A stretch of DNA of 64,000 nucleotides from Methylotenera_A sp963701715 (lineage in GTDB: Bacteria > Pseudomonadota > Gammaproteobacteria > Burkholderiales > Methylophilaceae). The DNA is taken from the NCBI GenBank assembly GCA_963701715.1, contig CAVPAX010000006.1, forward strand, positions 124,001 through 188,000. The letters run 5' to 3'. Made by a program: the position numbers and the translations under genes. Below, piece after piece: positions 36,447 through 44,955 of the stretch. The notes beneath the pieces were generated by a model that saw only the letters and a list, made by a program, of their open reading frames with translations, ran no database searches and was not told the DNA's origin. Within the stretch, counting starts at the first letter, position 1. Each line of letters opens with the position of its first letter.

Positions 36447-38051
36447 CTAATCAAACTTTAACTTGCAAGTAATAGGGTAACGCCTGTCTTTGCCAAAACC
36501 ACGTTCCGTGATTCTAACCCCAACAGGTGCCTGACGGCGTTTATATTCATTCTTATCAATCAAATTTGTGACGCGATTTACATCTTTTTCACTAAAGCCC
36601 CGCTGGATAATAGCTTGGCGGCTCATATCCTCTTCAACATAAGCTTGCATAATTGCGTCTAAAATCTCGTAAGGCGGCAAGCTGTCCTGGTCGGTCTGGT
36701 TTGCGCGTAGCTCAGCGCTCGGCGCGCGGGTGATGATGCGGTCAGGGATGACTTTTGAAAGACTGTTGCGGTATTTGGCAAGTTTATACACCAGTGTTTT
36801 CGGTACATCTTTGAGCAGTGAAAATCCGCCCGCCATGTCACCATAAAGCGTACTGTAGCCCACCGCCATCTCTGACTTATTACCGGTGGTAAGCACGATG
36901 CTGCCAAATTTATTCGACAAAGCCATGAGCAACATGCCGCGAATGCGTGCCTGTAAATTTTCTTCAGTCGTATCGAAAGGCAAATCGCCAAATTCGGGCG
37001 CAAGTGTTTCACGAAATAATTCAAATAAATGCTTAATCGGGATTTGACTATATTTAACACCGACTAAACTTGCCATTTCAATGGCATCATCTACGCTGAT
37101 GCTGGCAGTAAACTCAGAGGACATCAGGACGACTTTAACGCGCTCGACACCTAAAGCATCTACTGCTATCGTAAGGGTAAGTGCCGAATCAACGCCGCCA
37201 GACAAGCCAAGCACTACGCTTGGAAAACCGTTTTTATTGACATAGTCTGCCAAGCCCATTTTAAGCGCGTTGTAGACCGATGCTTCCAAGCTTAATTTCG
37301 GTGGAATGGATGCCCTGAAAGGCTCATGGTTATTAACCTCCACGATGCCTAATTCTTCTGTAAACGATGACAATTGCTGCGTGACCTTGCCCATCTTATC
37401 CATCACGAACGATGCGCCATCAAACACTAGCTCGTCTTGGCCGCCAACCAAATTGGTGTAAATAATCGGCAAGCCTGTTTCTATGGCGCGCTTTGCGATG
37501 ACTTCGTAGCGCGTTTCCAACTTGTCCATGTGGTAGGGCGATGCGTTGAGCGCAAGCAAAAATTCCGCGCCTCCTTGTTTGGCTTTTAATGCTGGAGCAG
37601 CTTCCCAGCCGTCTGCACAAATCATGATGCCGAATTTTGTGCTGCCGTGCGAAAATACTAGTGACGCATCTCCTGCTTTAAAATAACGTTCTTCATCAAA
37701 TACACTGTAATTGGGCAAGATTTGTTTGTGATATGTGGCAATTATTTTGCCATGTTCAATCACTGATGCCGCATTATAAAGCTTACTATTTTTAGAGTGT
37801 GGATGGCCAATCAGCAAAGTAATGCCTGCAGATAGCTGGCCTGCAAGGACCACTAATGCTTGCTCGCAGGCATGATTGAAATCATCGCGAAATAACAGGT
37901 CTTCAGGCGGATAACCGGATAACGCCAATTCTGGCGTGATGATTAAGCTTGCACCATTTTGAGACGCGCGGTCAGCATAATCGAGGATTTTATTGGCATT
38001 GCCCTGAATATCGCCAACAATGCAGTTAATCTGTGCCAGTGCGATTTTCAT
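36447..38051 (-). CDS. nadE: Glutamine-dependent NAD(+) synthetase
   Basis: A 534-residue two-domain enzyme. The N-terminal glutaminase (nitrilase fold, about 1-250) has the Glu-Lys-Cys triad in ELALSGYPPEDLL, KQILPNYSVFDE and MICADGWE. The C-terminal synthetase (about 270-534) has the PP-loop LGLSGGVDSAL. It amidates nicotinate adenine dinucleotide to NAD. It follows the exported ankyrin gene by 24 bases and precedes glnB. Confidence 0.97.
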   Translation of the reverse strand: MKIALAQINCIVGDIQGNANKILDYADRASQNGASLIITPELALSGYPPEDLLFRDDFNHACEQALVVLAGQLSAGITLLIGHPHSKNSKLYNAASVIEHGKIIATYHKQILPNYSVFDEERYFKAGDASLVFSHGSTKFGIMICADGWEAAPALKAKQGGAEFLLALNASPYHMDKLETRYEVIAKRAIETGLPIIYTNLVGGQDELVFDGASFVMDKMGKVTQQLSSFTEELGIVEVNNHEPFRASIPPKLSLEASVYNALKMGLADYVNKNGFPSVVLGLSGGVDSALTLTIAVDALGVERVKVVLMSSEFTASISVDDAIEMASLVGVKYSQIPIKHLFELFRETLAPEFGDLPFDTTEENLQARIRGMLLMALSNKFGSIVLTTGNKSEMAVGYSTLYGDMAGGFSLLKDVPKTLVYKLAKYRNSLSKVIPDRIITRAPSAELRANQTDQDSLPPYEILDAIMQAYVEEDMSRQAIIQRGFSEKDVNRVTNLIDKNEYKRRQAPVGVRITERGFGKDRRYPITCKLKFD

Positions 38052-38075
38052 GATTTAAACAATGATGTGCAGGCC

Positions 38076-39017
38076 TTAGTATTTGCCACCGGCATCTTTA
38101 ATCAATTTTACAATTTCCGGATTACCTTTTTTTAGCGCATACACATAAGCCGTCAGCCCATACTGGTCGCGTGCTTTAACATCTGCCTTGCTTTCCAGCA
38201 GCAGTTTCACCATCTCAACAGAGTTTGTATCTACCGCGAGTTGCAGTAAGGGTGTGCCTTCCGAGTCCTCATGGTCTACGTCAGCGCCTTTTTCAATCAA
38301 TGTTTTGGCAACGGCCACTTGCGCTTTTTTAACTGCCCAAGTGAGTGCGGTCCAGCGTGAATGGTCCTGCTCGTCTATATTGGCTCCTTTGTCTAGCATA
38401 TAAGCCACCGCAGGAATATGGCCTTCGCGTGCGGCATACATCAAGGGTGTTGTGCCAAGCCTGTCATGAGCATTGGGCTGCGCGCCTTGCGACATAAGAG
38501 AGGTAATTGTCGGCACATCGCCACTTTTTGCAGCATACATTAATGCTGTTTTTCCATCATCGCTTTTGGCGTTTGCATCTACTCCATGCTTAATCATTAA
38601 ATTCACTATCTCGCTGAAGCCGGAGGTCGCCGCCATGCCGAACGCGCTCCAACCACTGTCATCACGAATTTTTGGATCTGCCCCTTTTTCCAGTAACACT
38701 TTTACTGTTGCTACATGATTCTTTTTTGCAGCGAACATCAGTGGAGTCCAGCCACCCTTATCTTTGGCATTTACTTCGGCACCTTTATCAATGAGTGCAG
38801 CAGCAACTTCTGCCCGGTCTTTACGCGCTGCATACATAAGTGCGGTGATGCCATCAGCATCCTTGGTGTTTGCATTGACACCGCTTTCCAGCATGGCTTT
38901 TACCGTGGCAATGTCACCCTTAGAGGATGCGGTGAGCAGGTAAGGAATATCTTCAGCAAAGACTGTTTGGCTGAAAAATTTTATGCAAAGTATTAGTAAT
39001 ACTAAATATTTCTTCAA
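38076..39017 (-). CDS. Exported ankyrin-repeat protein
   Basis: A 313-residue protein with a cleavable signal peptide (hydrophobic residues 4-18, cleavage probably after VFA at 21) followed by about nine ankyrin repeats of 33 residues filling the whole mature part, with repeated GxTALMYAA and LLEKGAD consensus patches. It should be a periplasmic protein-binding scaffold. It starts 23 bases after sucD and ends 24 bases before nadE, so it may be co-transcribed with both. The binding partner is unknown. Confidence 0.9.
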   Translation of the reverse strand: MKKYLVLLILCIKFFSQTVFAEDIPYLLTASSKGDIATVKAMLESGVNANTKDADGITALMYAARKDRAEVAAALIDKGAEVNAKDKGGWTPLMFAAKKNHVATVKVLLEKGADPKIRDDSGWSAFGMAATSGFSEIVNLMIKHGVDANAKSDDGKTALMYAAKSGDVPTITSLMSQGAQPNAHDRLGTTPLMYAAREGHIPAVAYMLDKGANIDEQDHSRWTALTWAVKKAQVAVAKTLIEKGADVDHEDSEGTPLLQLAVDTNSVEMVKLLLESKADVKARDQYGLTAYVYALKKGNPEIVKLIKDAGGKY

Positions 39018-39040
39018 ATTAAATTCCCTAAACCCGTTTC

Positions 39041-39926
39041 TTATTTACGGGCTTTGTTTTGTATTGCTTGCAATACGGCCTCACCCAAACCAGCCGGCGA
39101 TGTTGCTACTACGCAGCCAGCGTTTTCAAGTGCTTTAATTTTATCTTCTGCACGACCGGAACCACCCGAGATAATCGCTCCGGCATGGCCCATGCGTTTG
39201 CCTTTTGGTGCAGTTAAGCCCGCAATATAAGCAGCAACAGGTTTGGTGACGTGATGTTTAATAAAATCTGCTGCAGCTTCTTCATCGGAGCCGCCGATTT
39301 CGCCCACCATAATTATTGCTTCTGTTTCTGGATCAGCCTCAAACAAAGTAAGGCATTCAATAAAGTTCAAGCCTTTAATCGGGTCACCGCCAATACCTAC
39401 GCACGTTGTTTGACCTAAGCCAAGCGCAGTAGTTTGATGTACCGCCTCATAAGTCAATGTGCCGGAGCGCGACACCACACCCACCTTGCCGCGCATATGA
39501 ATGCTGCCAGGCATAATGCCGATTTTGCATTCATCCGGTGTGATAATGCCAGGACAGTTCGGGCCAATTAGTTTAGTTCCGTTCGCTTTTAAGGCAGCTT
39601 TAACATTCAGCATGTCCAATACCGGAATACCCTCGGTAATACATACCGATTAACTCAATACCCGCATCTGCGGCCTCGAGTATAGAATCTGCCGCATAAG
39701 CAGGGGGTACATAAATTACCGACGCATTGGCTTGCGTTGCCCGCACTGCATCACGCATGGTGTTGAATACTGGTAAGTTAAGATGTAATTGTCCACCTTT
39801 ACCCGGTGTGACGCCGCCTACCATTTGTGTGCCATAAGCCAGTGCTTGCTCGGAGTGAAACGTGCCTTGCTTGCCAGTAAAGCCCTGGCATAACACTTTG
39901 GTATTTTTATTGACTAAGATACTCAT
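39041..39926 (-). pseudogene. sucD: Succinyl-CoA ligase alpha subunit gene with a one-base frameshift
   Basis: The first part (39600-39926) encodes a normal SucD N-terminus with the CoA-binding FTGKQGTFHSEQA. The second part (39041 to about 39645) encodes the rest, including GPNCPGI and the phosphohistidine loop KRMGHAGAIISGG. Around 39646-39647 the reading frame breaks: after GIELI the sequence has GGTA where relatives need GTA or similar (VCITEGIPVLDML), so one extra G is present. Total length, 886 bases, is one more than a multiple of three. It follows sucC with a 4-base overlap. As read, no full-length alpha subunit would be made unless by frameshifting or unless this is a sequencing error. 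Confidence 0.9.
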
Positions 39927-41077
39927 GCTGCTGCCTTTACTGCTTGTTTGGCGGCATCAGTCAGGTTTTCTGCCGAAATGATATTTAAACCGCTTTCACG
40001 TAACATTTGCTTGCCTAACTCAACGTTTGTACCTTCCAACCGGACGACAACAGGAATCGTCATGCCAACTTCTTTTACAGCAGTGATAATGCCGGTGGCA
40101 ATAATATCGCAGCGCATAATACCGCCAAAAATGTTGACCAGAATTGCTTTCACATTACGATCAGCTAAGATGATTTTGAAAGCTTTAGAGACGGTTTCGG
40201 CCGTAGCGCCACCGCCCACATCCAGGAAATTGGCAGGCATGCCGCCATGCAGCTTGATTAAATCCATCGTCGCCATGGCAAGGCCTGCGCCGTTGACCAT
40301 ACAGCCAATGGTGCCGTTGAGTGCGATGTAGTTCAAACCGGCTTCGTGTGCAATCGCTTCTTTGGTATCTTCCTGAGACCAGTCGCGTTGCTCTGCGAGC
40401 GCTTTTTGACGATACAGGGCATTATCATCCACGCTCATTTTGCAATCCAGCGCGACTAATTTACCATCTGTTGTAATGATGAGTGGATTGATTTCCAGCA
40501 GGCTCAAATCGTTGTCTTTGAATAATTTGTACAACCCTTTGAGTAGCTTGGTAAATTCCGCCACCTGTTCAATATTTAATTGAAACGCCAGATTACGTGC
40601 TTGGAAATCCACTAAGCCATTCAGTGGGTCGCACACCTCCTGCAAAATTTTCTCTGGTTGTGTTTCGGCAATTTCCTCAATATCCATACCACCCGCTGAG
40701 GAGGCAATCACGACAATTCGCTCTAAAGTTCTATCTACTAATATCGATAAATAAAGCTCACGCGCAATCGGTAGAGTCTCTTCAATCAACACTTGGCTTA
40801 CCATTTGACCATCAGGCGCATTTTGGTATGTGATTAAATGTTTGCCTAGCAATGTTTTTGCTGCGGCTTCAACTTCGGCGATAGAATTCACCAACTTAAC
40901 ACCGCCAGCCTTACCGCGTCCGCCGGCGTGAATTTGCGCTTTCACTACAAACGCGTTTGAATTGATGTTTTTCGCGACATCAACCGCAGAAACGGCATCG
41001 CTAGCAACCGCACCAATAGGCGCTGCCAGGCCATATTGTTTTAATAAGTTTTTGGCTTGATATTCGTGTAGATTCAT
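39923..41077 (-). CDS. sucC: Succinyl-CoA ligase beta subunit
   Basis: A 384-residue ATP-grasp subunit starting MNLHEYQAKNLLK, with VVKAQIHAGGRGKAGG near residue 42, ALDCKMSVDDNA near 210 and the NIFGGIMRCD signature near 320. It pairs with SucD to interconvert succinyl-CoA and succinate. The ATG at 41077 is the conserved start; longer in-frame readings into the divergent neighbour were not used. Beta subunit intact while sucD is frameshifted. Confidence 0.96.
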   Translation of the reverse strand: MNLHEYQAKNLLKQYGLAAPIGAVASDAVSAVDVAKNINSNAFVVKAQIHAGGRGKAGGVKLVNSIAEVEAAAKTLLGKHLITYQNAPDGQMVSQVLIEETLPIARELYLSILVDRTLERIVVIASSAGGMDIEEIAETQPEKILQEVCDPLNGLVDFQARNLAFQLNIEQVAEFTKLLKGLYKLFKDNDLSLLEINPLIITTDGKLVALDCKMSVDDNALYRQKALAEQRDWSQEDTKEAIAHEAGLNYIALNGTIGCMVNGAGLAMATMDLIKLHGGMPANFLDVGGGATAETVSKAFKIILADRNVKAILVNIFGGIMRCDIIATGIITAVKEVGMTIPVVVRLEGTNVELGKQMLRESGLNIISAENLTDAAKQAVKAAA

Positions 41078-41182
41078 TTTAAAGTAGGGCTTAATTGTAA
41101 TTTTTTGTGCTAGGTGATATTTTCGCGCAAAAGCGCAATTGATGCTAGTAAAACCAACATGTCCAATAATAAAGGAAGCATT

Positions 41183-41797
41183 ATGACAAGCGCACCACAA
41201 AGCCCTTCACCAACCTTGCGCGATATAACTGGCATGGGCTACAACCCTGCTGGCCTTAAAGATTCTGCTTTGATAATGGTGGATTGCCAAAATACCTATA
41301 GGCGCGGTGTGATGCAACTCACCAACATCGAGGCTGCAATTAAAGAAGCGCAAAAGCTACTTCAATTGGCACGCGATTTAAAAGTGCCCATTATTCATAT
41401 TCAGCATGATGCGGGCGTAGGTACGCCATATGATGTGACTGCAGAAATCGGCCAAATATCAGCTGAAGTTGCTCCAAGAAATGGCGAAAGTTTAATCACC
41501 AAAAATTATCCAAATTCATTCATCGCAACGTCGTTAGAGACGCAATTAAAAGCGCATGGTATTGAAAATTTAGTGATTGCGGGCTTTATGACGCATATGT
41601 GCATCGACTCGACAGCGCGCGGAGCGTTTAATTTGGGTTTTAAACCCACCGTGGTCGCCAGTGCTTGCGCAACGCGCAGTTTGGTTGGTGCAAACGGAAA
41701 AGTGATAGATGCACAAACCATGCATGATAGCGCGCTAGCTGCGATTCGCGATTTATTTGCTGTGGTAGTTGATGACGTAGCGAGTTTGAAGGTTTAA
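41183..41797 (+). CDS. Isochorismatase-family cysteine hydrolase
   Basis: A 204-residue hydrolase of the isochorismatase superfamily. The catalytic triad is visible: Asp in MVDCQNTY near residue 33, Lys in SLITKNYPNSF near 102, and Cys in THMCIDSTAR near 134. Substrate unknown (nicotinamide, ureas or isochorismate are family options). I chose ATG at 41183 because AAAGGAAG precedes it; two in-frame starts lie upstream. It is divergent from sucC across 105 bases. Confidence 0.9.
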   Translation: MTSAPQSPSPTLRDITGMGYNPAGLKDSALIMVDCQNTYRRGVMQLTNIEAAIKEAQKLLQLARDLKVPIIHIQHDAGVGTPYDVTAEIGQISAEVAPRNGESLITKNYPNSFIATSLETQLKAHGIENLVIAGFMTHMCIDSTARGAFNLGFKPTVVASACATRSLVGANGKVIDAQTMHDSALAAIRDLFAVVVDDVASLKV

Positions 41798-41866
41798 CTT
41801 AATGGGTATAAAACTATACCGACAAAGGCAAGTTTTTTATTGGCTTATGTTTTAATTGGCAACTGC

Positions 41867-41872
41867 TATAAT
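41867..41872 (+). promoter_or_regulatory. Possible -10 box for serB
   Basis: A perfect TATAAT lies 28 bases before the chosen serB ATG, which would put a transcription start about 20 bases upstream of translation. No convincing -35 hexamer stands 16-18 bases upstream. A small hairpin (41805-41820) between the isochorismatase stop and this box supports separate transcription only weakly. Confidence 0.3.
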
Positions 41873-41899
41873 CTCGCTTTTGATTTATTTAGGTTTTTC

Positions 41900-42739
41900 A
41901 TGCGTTTAGTCGTTCAAGGCCGCGGCATTACGATCGCACATCTCACTCATATTCACGGCTTAATTGGTGGCAACGCGCAGTTTATGCAAATTGCTGAGCA
42001 TGCCTATTATTTGCCTACCAATGACGCCGATATTGGTGATGTCCGTGTTTTTTGTGCTGAGCAGGAAATTGACTGTGCGCTGGTACCTGACAACCAGCGC
42101 TTAAGCCAGTTCGGGCTTGCCGTGATGGATATGGATTCGACGCTGATTAATATCGAATGCATCGATGAAATTGCAGACATGATGAATTTGAAGCCGCAGG
42201 TTTCGGCAATTACAGAGGCTGCGATGCGTGGCGAATTAGATTTTGCCGCTAGCTTGAGAAAGCGTGTGGCTTTACTGAAAGGTTTGCCAGAAAGCGCATT
42301 GCAGCGTGTAATCGATGAGCGGCTTAAGCCTAATCCTGGCGCACATGAATGGGTTGCCGTCTGTAAAGCCAATAACATTAAAACCATGGTGGTTTCGGGT
42401 GGCTTCGCGCCGTTTGCCAATCACGTCAAAGTATTGCTGGGTTTGGATTATGCGGTTTCGAACAATCTTGAAATTATCGATGGCAAACTCACCGGGCATA
42501 TTCTGGGTGATATTGTGGATGCTGATAGAAAAGCGCTGGAGTTGGTGAAATTGCGAGACCAATTAGGGTTAGAAACTAGTCAAACTATCGGTATTGGTGA
42601 TGGCGCGAACGACCTTAAAATGATGGTGGCCGCAGGAGTTGGAGTTGCTTACCATGCAAAGCCGGTCGTACAGCAGCAGGCAACTTACGCGTTAAATCAC
42701 ATGGGGCTGGATGGCGTGATTAATTTGTTTACGGCTTAA
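41900..42739 (+). CDS. serB: Phosphoserine phosphatase
   Basis: SerB makes serine from phosphoserine. The 279-residue HAD enzyme has motif I MDMDSTLINIECIDE near residue 77, motif II MVVSGGF near 162, and motif IV GIGDGANDLKMM near 230. I chose the ATG at 41900, with AGG 7 bases upstream, giving MRLVVQGRGI; an in-frame start 60 bases earlier adds an untypical leader. Serine synthesis is central in methylotrophs with serine-cycle or related routes, but no such genes are seen here. Confidence 0.95.
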   Translation: MRLVVQGRGITIAHLTHIHGLIGGNAQFMQIAEHAYYLPTNDADIGDVRVFCAEQEIDCALVPDNQRLSQFGLAVMDMDSTLINIECIDEIADMMNLKPQVSAITEAAMRGELDFAASLRKRVALLKGLPESALQRVIDERLKPNPGAHEWVAVCKANNIKTMVVSGGFAPFANHVKVLLGLDYAVSNNLEIIDGKLTGHILGDIVDADRKALELVKLRDQLGLETSQTIGIGDGANDLKMMVAAGVGVAYHAKPVVQQQATYALNHMGLDGVINLFTA

Positions 42740-42751
42740 TTTTTTTTAAAT

Positions 42752-43558
42752 TTAAACTAGAAGTGCTAATTCAGTTTCGCTGAACCCCGCTTTGCGCCTG
42801 GCCTCCAGATTGAACGGTCGGCGCAGTTTGGGAGCTTTGTATTTTTTGGCCAAGTTATCATAAGTGGCAATTGGCTCCAGCCTGCGCTGTTCACATAGCC
42901 AGTTAAACCAATAGTTACCAATCGCTACATGGCCAATTTCATCGCGTAGAATAATATCAAGTATATTTGCGGCGTCAGTGTCGCCTATTTGTGCCAGCTT
43001 ATTGCGCAGGGGAGGCGAAGCGTCCAAGCCGCGTGCTTCCATGGTACGCGGGACCAGTGCCATGCGAGAGAGCACATCTTCTTTGGTCCTGTCTGCCATC
43101 TCCCACAGGCTGTTGTGCCCTGTAAAATCACCGTATTGATAGCCTAGAGTTTGCAGGTGCGCATTTAGCAGGCTGAAATGATAAGCCTCTTCTGCCGCTA
43201 CTTTGAGCCAGTCACCATAATATTTTTCAGGCATCTCGTTAAAGCGCCAAATCGCATCCAATGCCAAATTGATGGCATTAAACTCAATATGGGCAAGGGC
43301 GTGGATTAAGGCGGCTCGGCCTTCTTCTGTGCGCATGGAACGTTTTTTGACTTCAAGTGGAGAAACCAGCTCAGGCTTGATAGGGCGGCCAGGAATGAGT
43401 CCCACTGGCACGATAGAAATCTTCGTATCAAGCGCATAATAATGCTTATCCAATGCCAGCACACCTGCCGCTTTCGCTTTTGCATCTGATTCATAAAGCC
43501 AAGCGAGAGCCGCTTGACGTAATTCTTTGTTATTCAACTGTGATAAAGTCCAATTCAC
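42752..43558 (-). CDS. DUF455 ferritin-like protein
   Basis: A 268-residue cytoplasmic protein with a ferritin-like four-helix layout. Likely diiron ligands are in HALAHIEFNAI near residue 90, AEEAYHFSLL near 122 and LRDEIGHVAIGN near 210. The DUF455 family is related to MiaE-type tRNA hydroxylases, but its reaction is not established. Its start overlaps the upstream SMP-30-like gene by 29 bases, so it is the last gene of a run of otherwise exported redox and propeller proteins. Confidence 0.87.
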   Translation of the reverse strand: MNWTLSQLNNKELRQAALAWLYESDAKAKAAGVLALDKHYYALDTKISIVPVGLIPGRPIKPELVSPLEVKKRSMRTEEGRAALIHALAHIEFNAINLALDAIWRFNEMPEKYYGDWLKVAAEEAYHFSLLNAHLQTLGYQYGDFTGHNSLWEMADRTKEDVLSRMALVPRTMEARGLDASPPLRNKLAQIGDTDAANILDIILRDEIGHVAIGNYWFNWLCEQRRLEPIATYDNLAKKYKAPKLRRPFNLEARRKAGFSETELALLV

Positions 43559-44360
43559 CTGCCTTCATATCGGGCACCATGAGTGTTTTACCATCATAAG
43601 AAAGTGCGATATCAGCTGCAGATTTATAACCCTCTTTTTTTACACGCGCTTTACCCATTGATAGCTGGAAGATTTTCCCGGTCTTCCAATCGCTGACTAT
43701 AATTTTTCCGGATTTGGTTTTGACTAAGCCATCACCGCCACCAAACCCCTCTGCAAGTTTGGTTGTTGCACCCGTGCTTATATTTATGCGATACAGGATA
43801 CCAGATTCGAAATCGACTTCCAGCAAGTTATTTCTGCCCTCGTTCAACAAACCATTAGGGGCAAGTATATGGGGATTTTTGTTATCTGCCACAATGCTCA
43901 CAGCGCCGCCTTTGGTAATTTTGAAAATGGCACCGCCTGATTTTAAATCACCGCTATCGCTCACATATAAATTGCCAATTTTGTCAGCTTCTAAATCGTT
44001 TAAAAATTGTGGCACATTAGGAAAAGCCGATTTTTCAACATAAACTTGCCATGTGCCATTTGGGTTCACTTCCAGTATGCGGGTTTTATCAGTTACATAG
44101 AGCTTGTCGCCGATAATAACCAAGCCTTTAGGGTCGTCCATGTCCTTAGCGAATATAGTGACATTGCCATTGATATCGACTTTGCTAATCTGGCCATCAC
44201 CATCTTTGCCAAACTCGTTAATTTCAGAAATGTAAATGTTGCCGTCTTTAGCTTGCACGCAGGATTCCGGTGTTTTAAGACCGGTAATTTTAGCGGGTAG
44301 TCCACCAATTGCAACGGAACTGAATGGCAATATAGCTAGTAAAAACAGTATTTTTTTCAT
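43530..44360 (-). CDS. Exported SMP-30/NHL-type beta-propeller protein
   Basis: A 276-residue protein with an N-terminal signal peptide (about 1-19) and repeated propeller blades of the form DGNIYISEIN, DKLYVTDK, GNLYVSDSGD, SGKIIVSDWKTGKIF. It resembles SMP-30/gluconolactonase-like propellers; the two Asp/Asn/Glu metal ligands could be present but I cannot place them with certainty. Probably periplasmic. It follows the unknown 190-residue gene by 13 bases and overlaps the DUF455 gene. Confidence 0.82.
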   Translation of the reverse strand: MKKILFLLAILPFSSVAIGGLPAKITGLKTPESCVQAKDGNIYISEINEFGKDGDGQISKVDINGNVTIFAKDMDDPKGLVIIGDKLYVTDKTRILEVNPNGTWQVYVEKSAFPNVPQFLNDLEADKIGNLYVSDSGDLKSGGAIFKITKGGAVSIVADNKNPHILAPNGLLNEGRNNLLEVDFESGILYRINISTGATTKLAEGFGGGDGLVKTKSGKIIVSDWKTGKIFQLSMGKARVKKEGYKSAADIALSYDGKTLMVPDMKAGELDFITVE

Positions 44361-44373
44361 TGTGTTACCTCAA

Positions 44374-44946
44374 TTAGTAATAAATTTTTGCGATGGGTAA
44401 ATCATCTAAATTATCGCAAATCGATTTTGGATTTTTCAAATTAGGTTTTTCCAATGCAGCTAAAAATGCTTTGTCTGTTTCCAGTTTTTTAATCACTTTT
44501 TCCATGGCTCTGGTGTAAGCTTTTTCCATATAATAATCGGGTTTTATACCAAGGTCACCATTTTGTGCGACTTGCTTTTTGATGGTGGTGATAGGATTTT
44601 CTGGGTCTTCCACGTAAGCTCGTGCAATGATTTCGCCATGGAATACGCGTAATTGCGCGTTATAAAACATATGCGGTTCTATCAGCAATACCACACTGGC
44701 TTTGCCACTACAATCATCCACATTAGCAAAACGTTTCTTTAATGTTTTAAATGCAGCTTTTTCTGCCAGCGGGCCTTTCATGTGCCATACATCCAAATAA
44801 GGGTGCAGTAAACGCACTGGATGCTCGTAATGTGTTTTGGCAATGTGCATGGCGATATTGCCAGGAAGCTTAACTGGTGCGGTTTCCGCATATACTGAAA
44901 TACTTAACATTAAACTGGCAAGTAGTGAAAATAGTAATTTATACAT
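44374..44946 (-). CDS. Exported protein of unknown function
   Basis: A 190-residue protein with a clear signal peptide (about residues 1-20, cleavage after VYA). The mature part has a conserved-looking DDCSGKASVVLLIEPHMFYNAQ stretch split here for brevity around residues 76-97, two cysteines (DDCSG and KSICDN) that could form a disulfide, and a helical lysine-rich C-terminal third. I do not recognise the family. It sits between the sorbosone dehydrogenase-like gene (9 bases) and the SMP-30-like gene (13 bases), so it is very likely part of the same exported redox operon. Confidence 0.75.
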   Translation of the reverse strand: MYKLLFSLLASLMLSISVYAETAPVKLPGNIAMHIAKTHYEHPVRLLHPYLDVWHMKGPLAEKAAFKTLKKRFANVDDCSGKASVVLLIEPHMFYNAQLRVFHGEIIARAYVEDPENPITTIKKQVAQNGDLGIKPDYYMEKAYTRAMEKVIKKLETDKAFLAALEKPNLKNPKSICDNLDDLPIAKIYY

Positions 44947-44955
44947 AATATGTTT

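Noticed and set aside
41078..41200. Extended start for sucC into the isochorismatase gene
   Set aside because: The conserved SucC N-terminus begins exactly at the ATG at 41077; the extension lies antisense to another coding region.
41805..41820. GGTATA-TATACC hairpin after the isochorismatase gene as a terminator
   Set aside because: Only six weak base pairs, and the nearest T-run is about 14 bases away.
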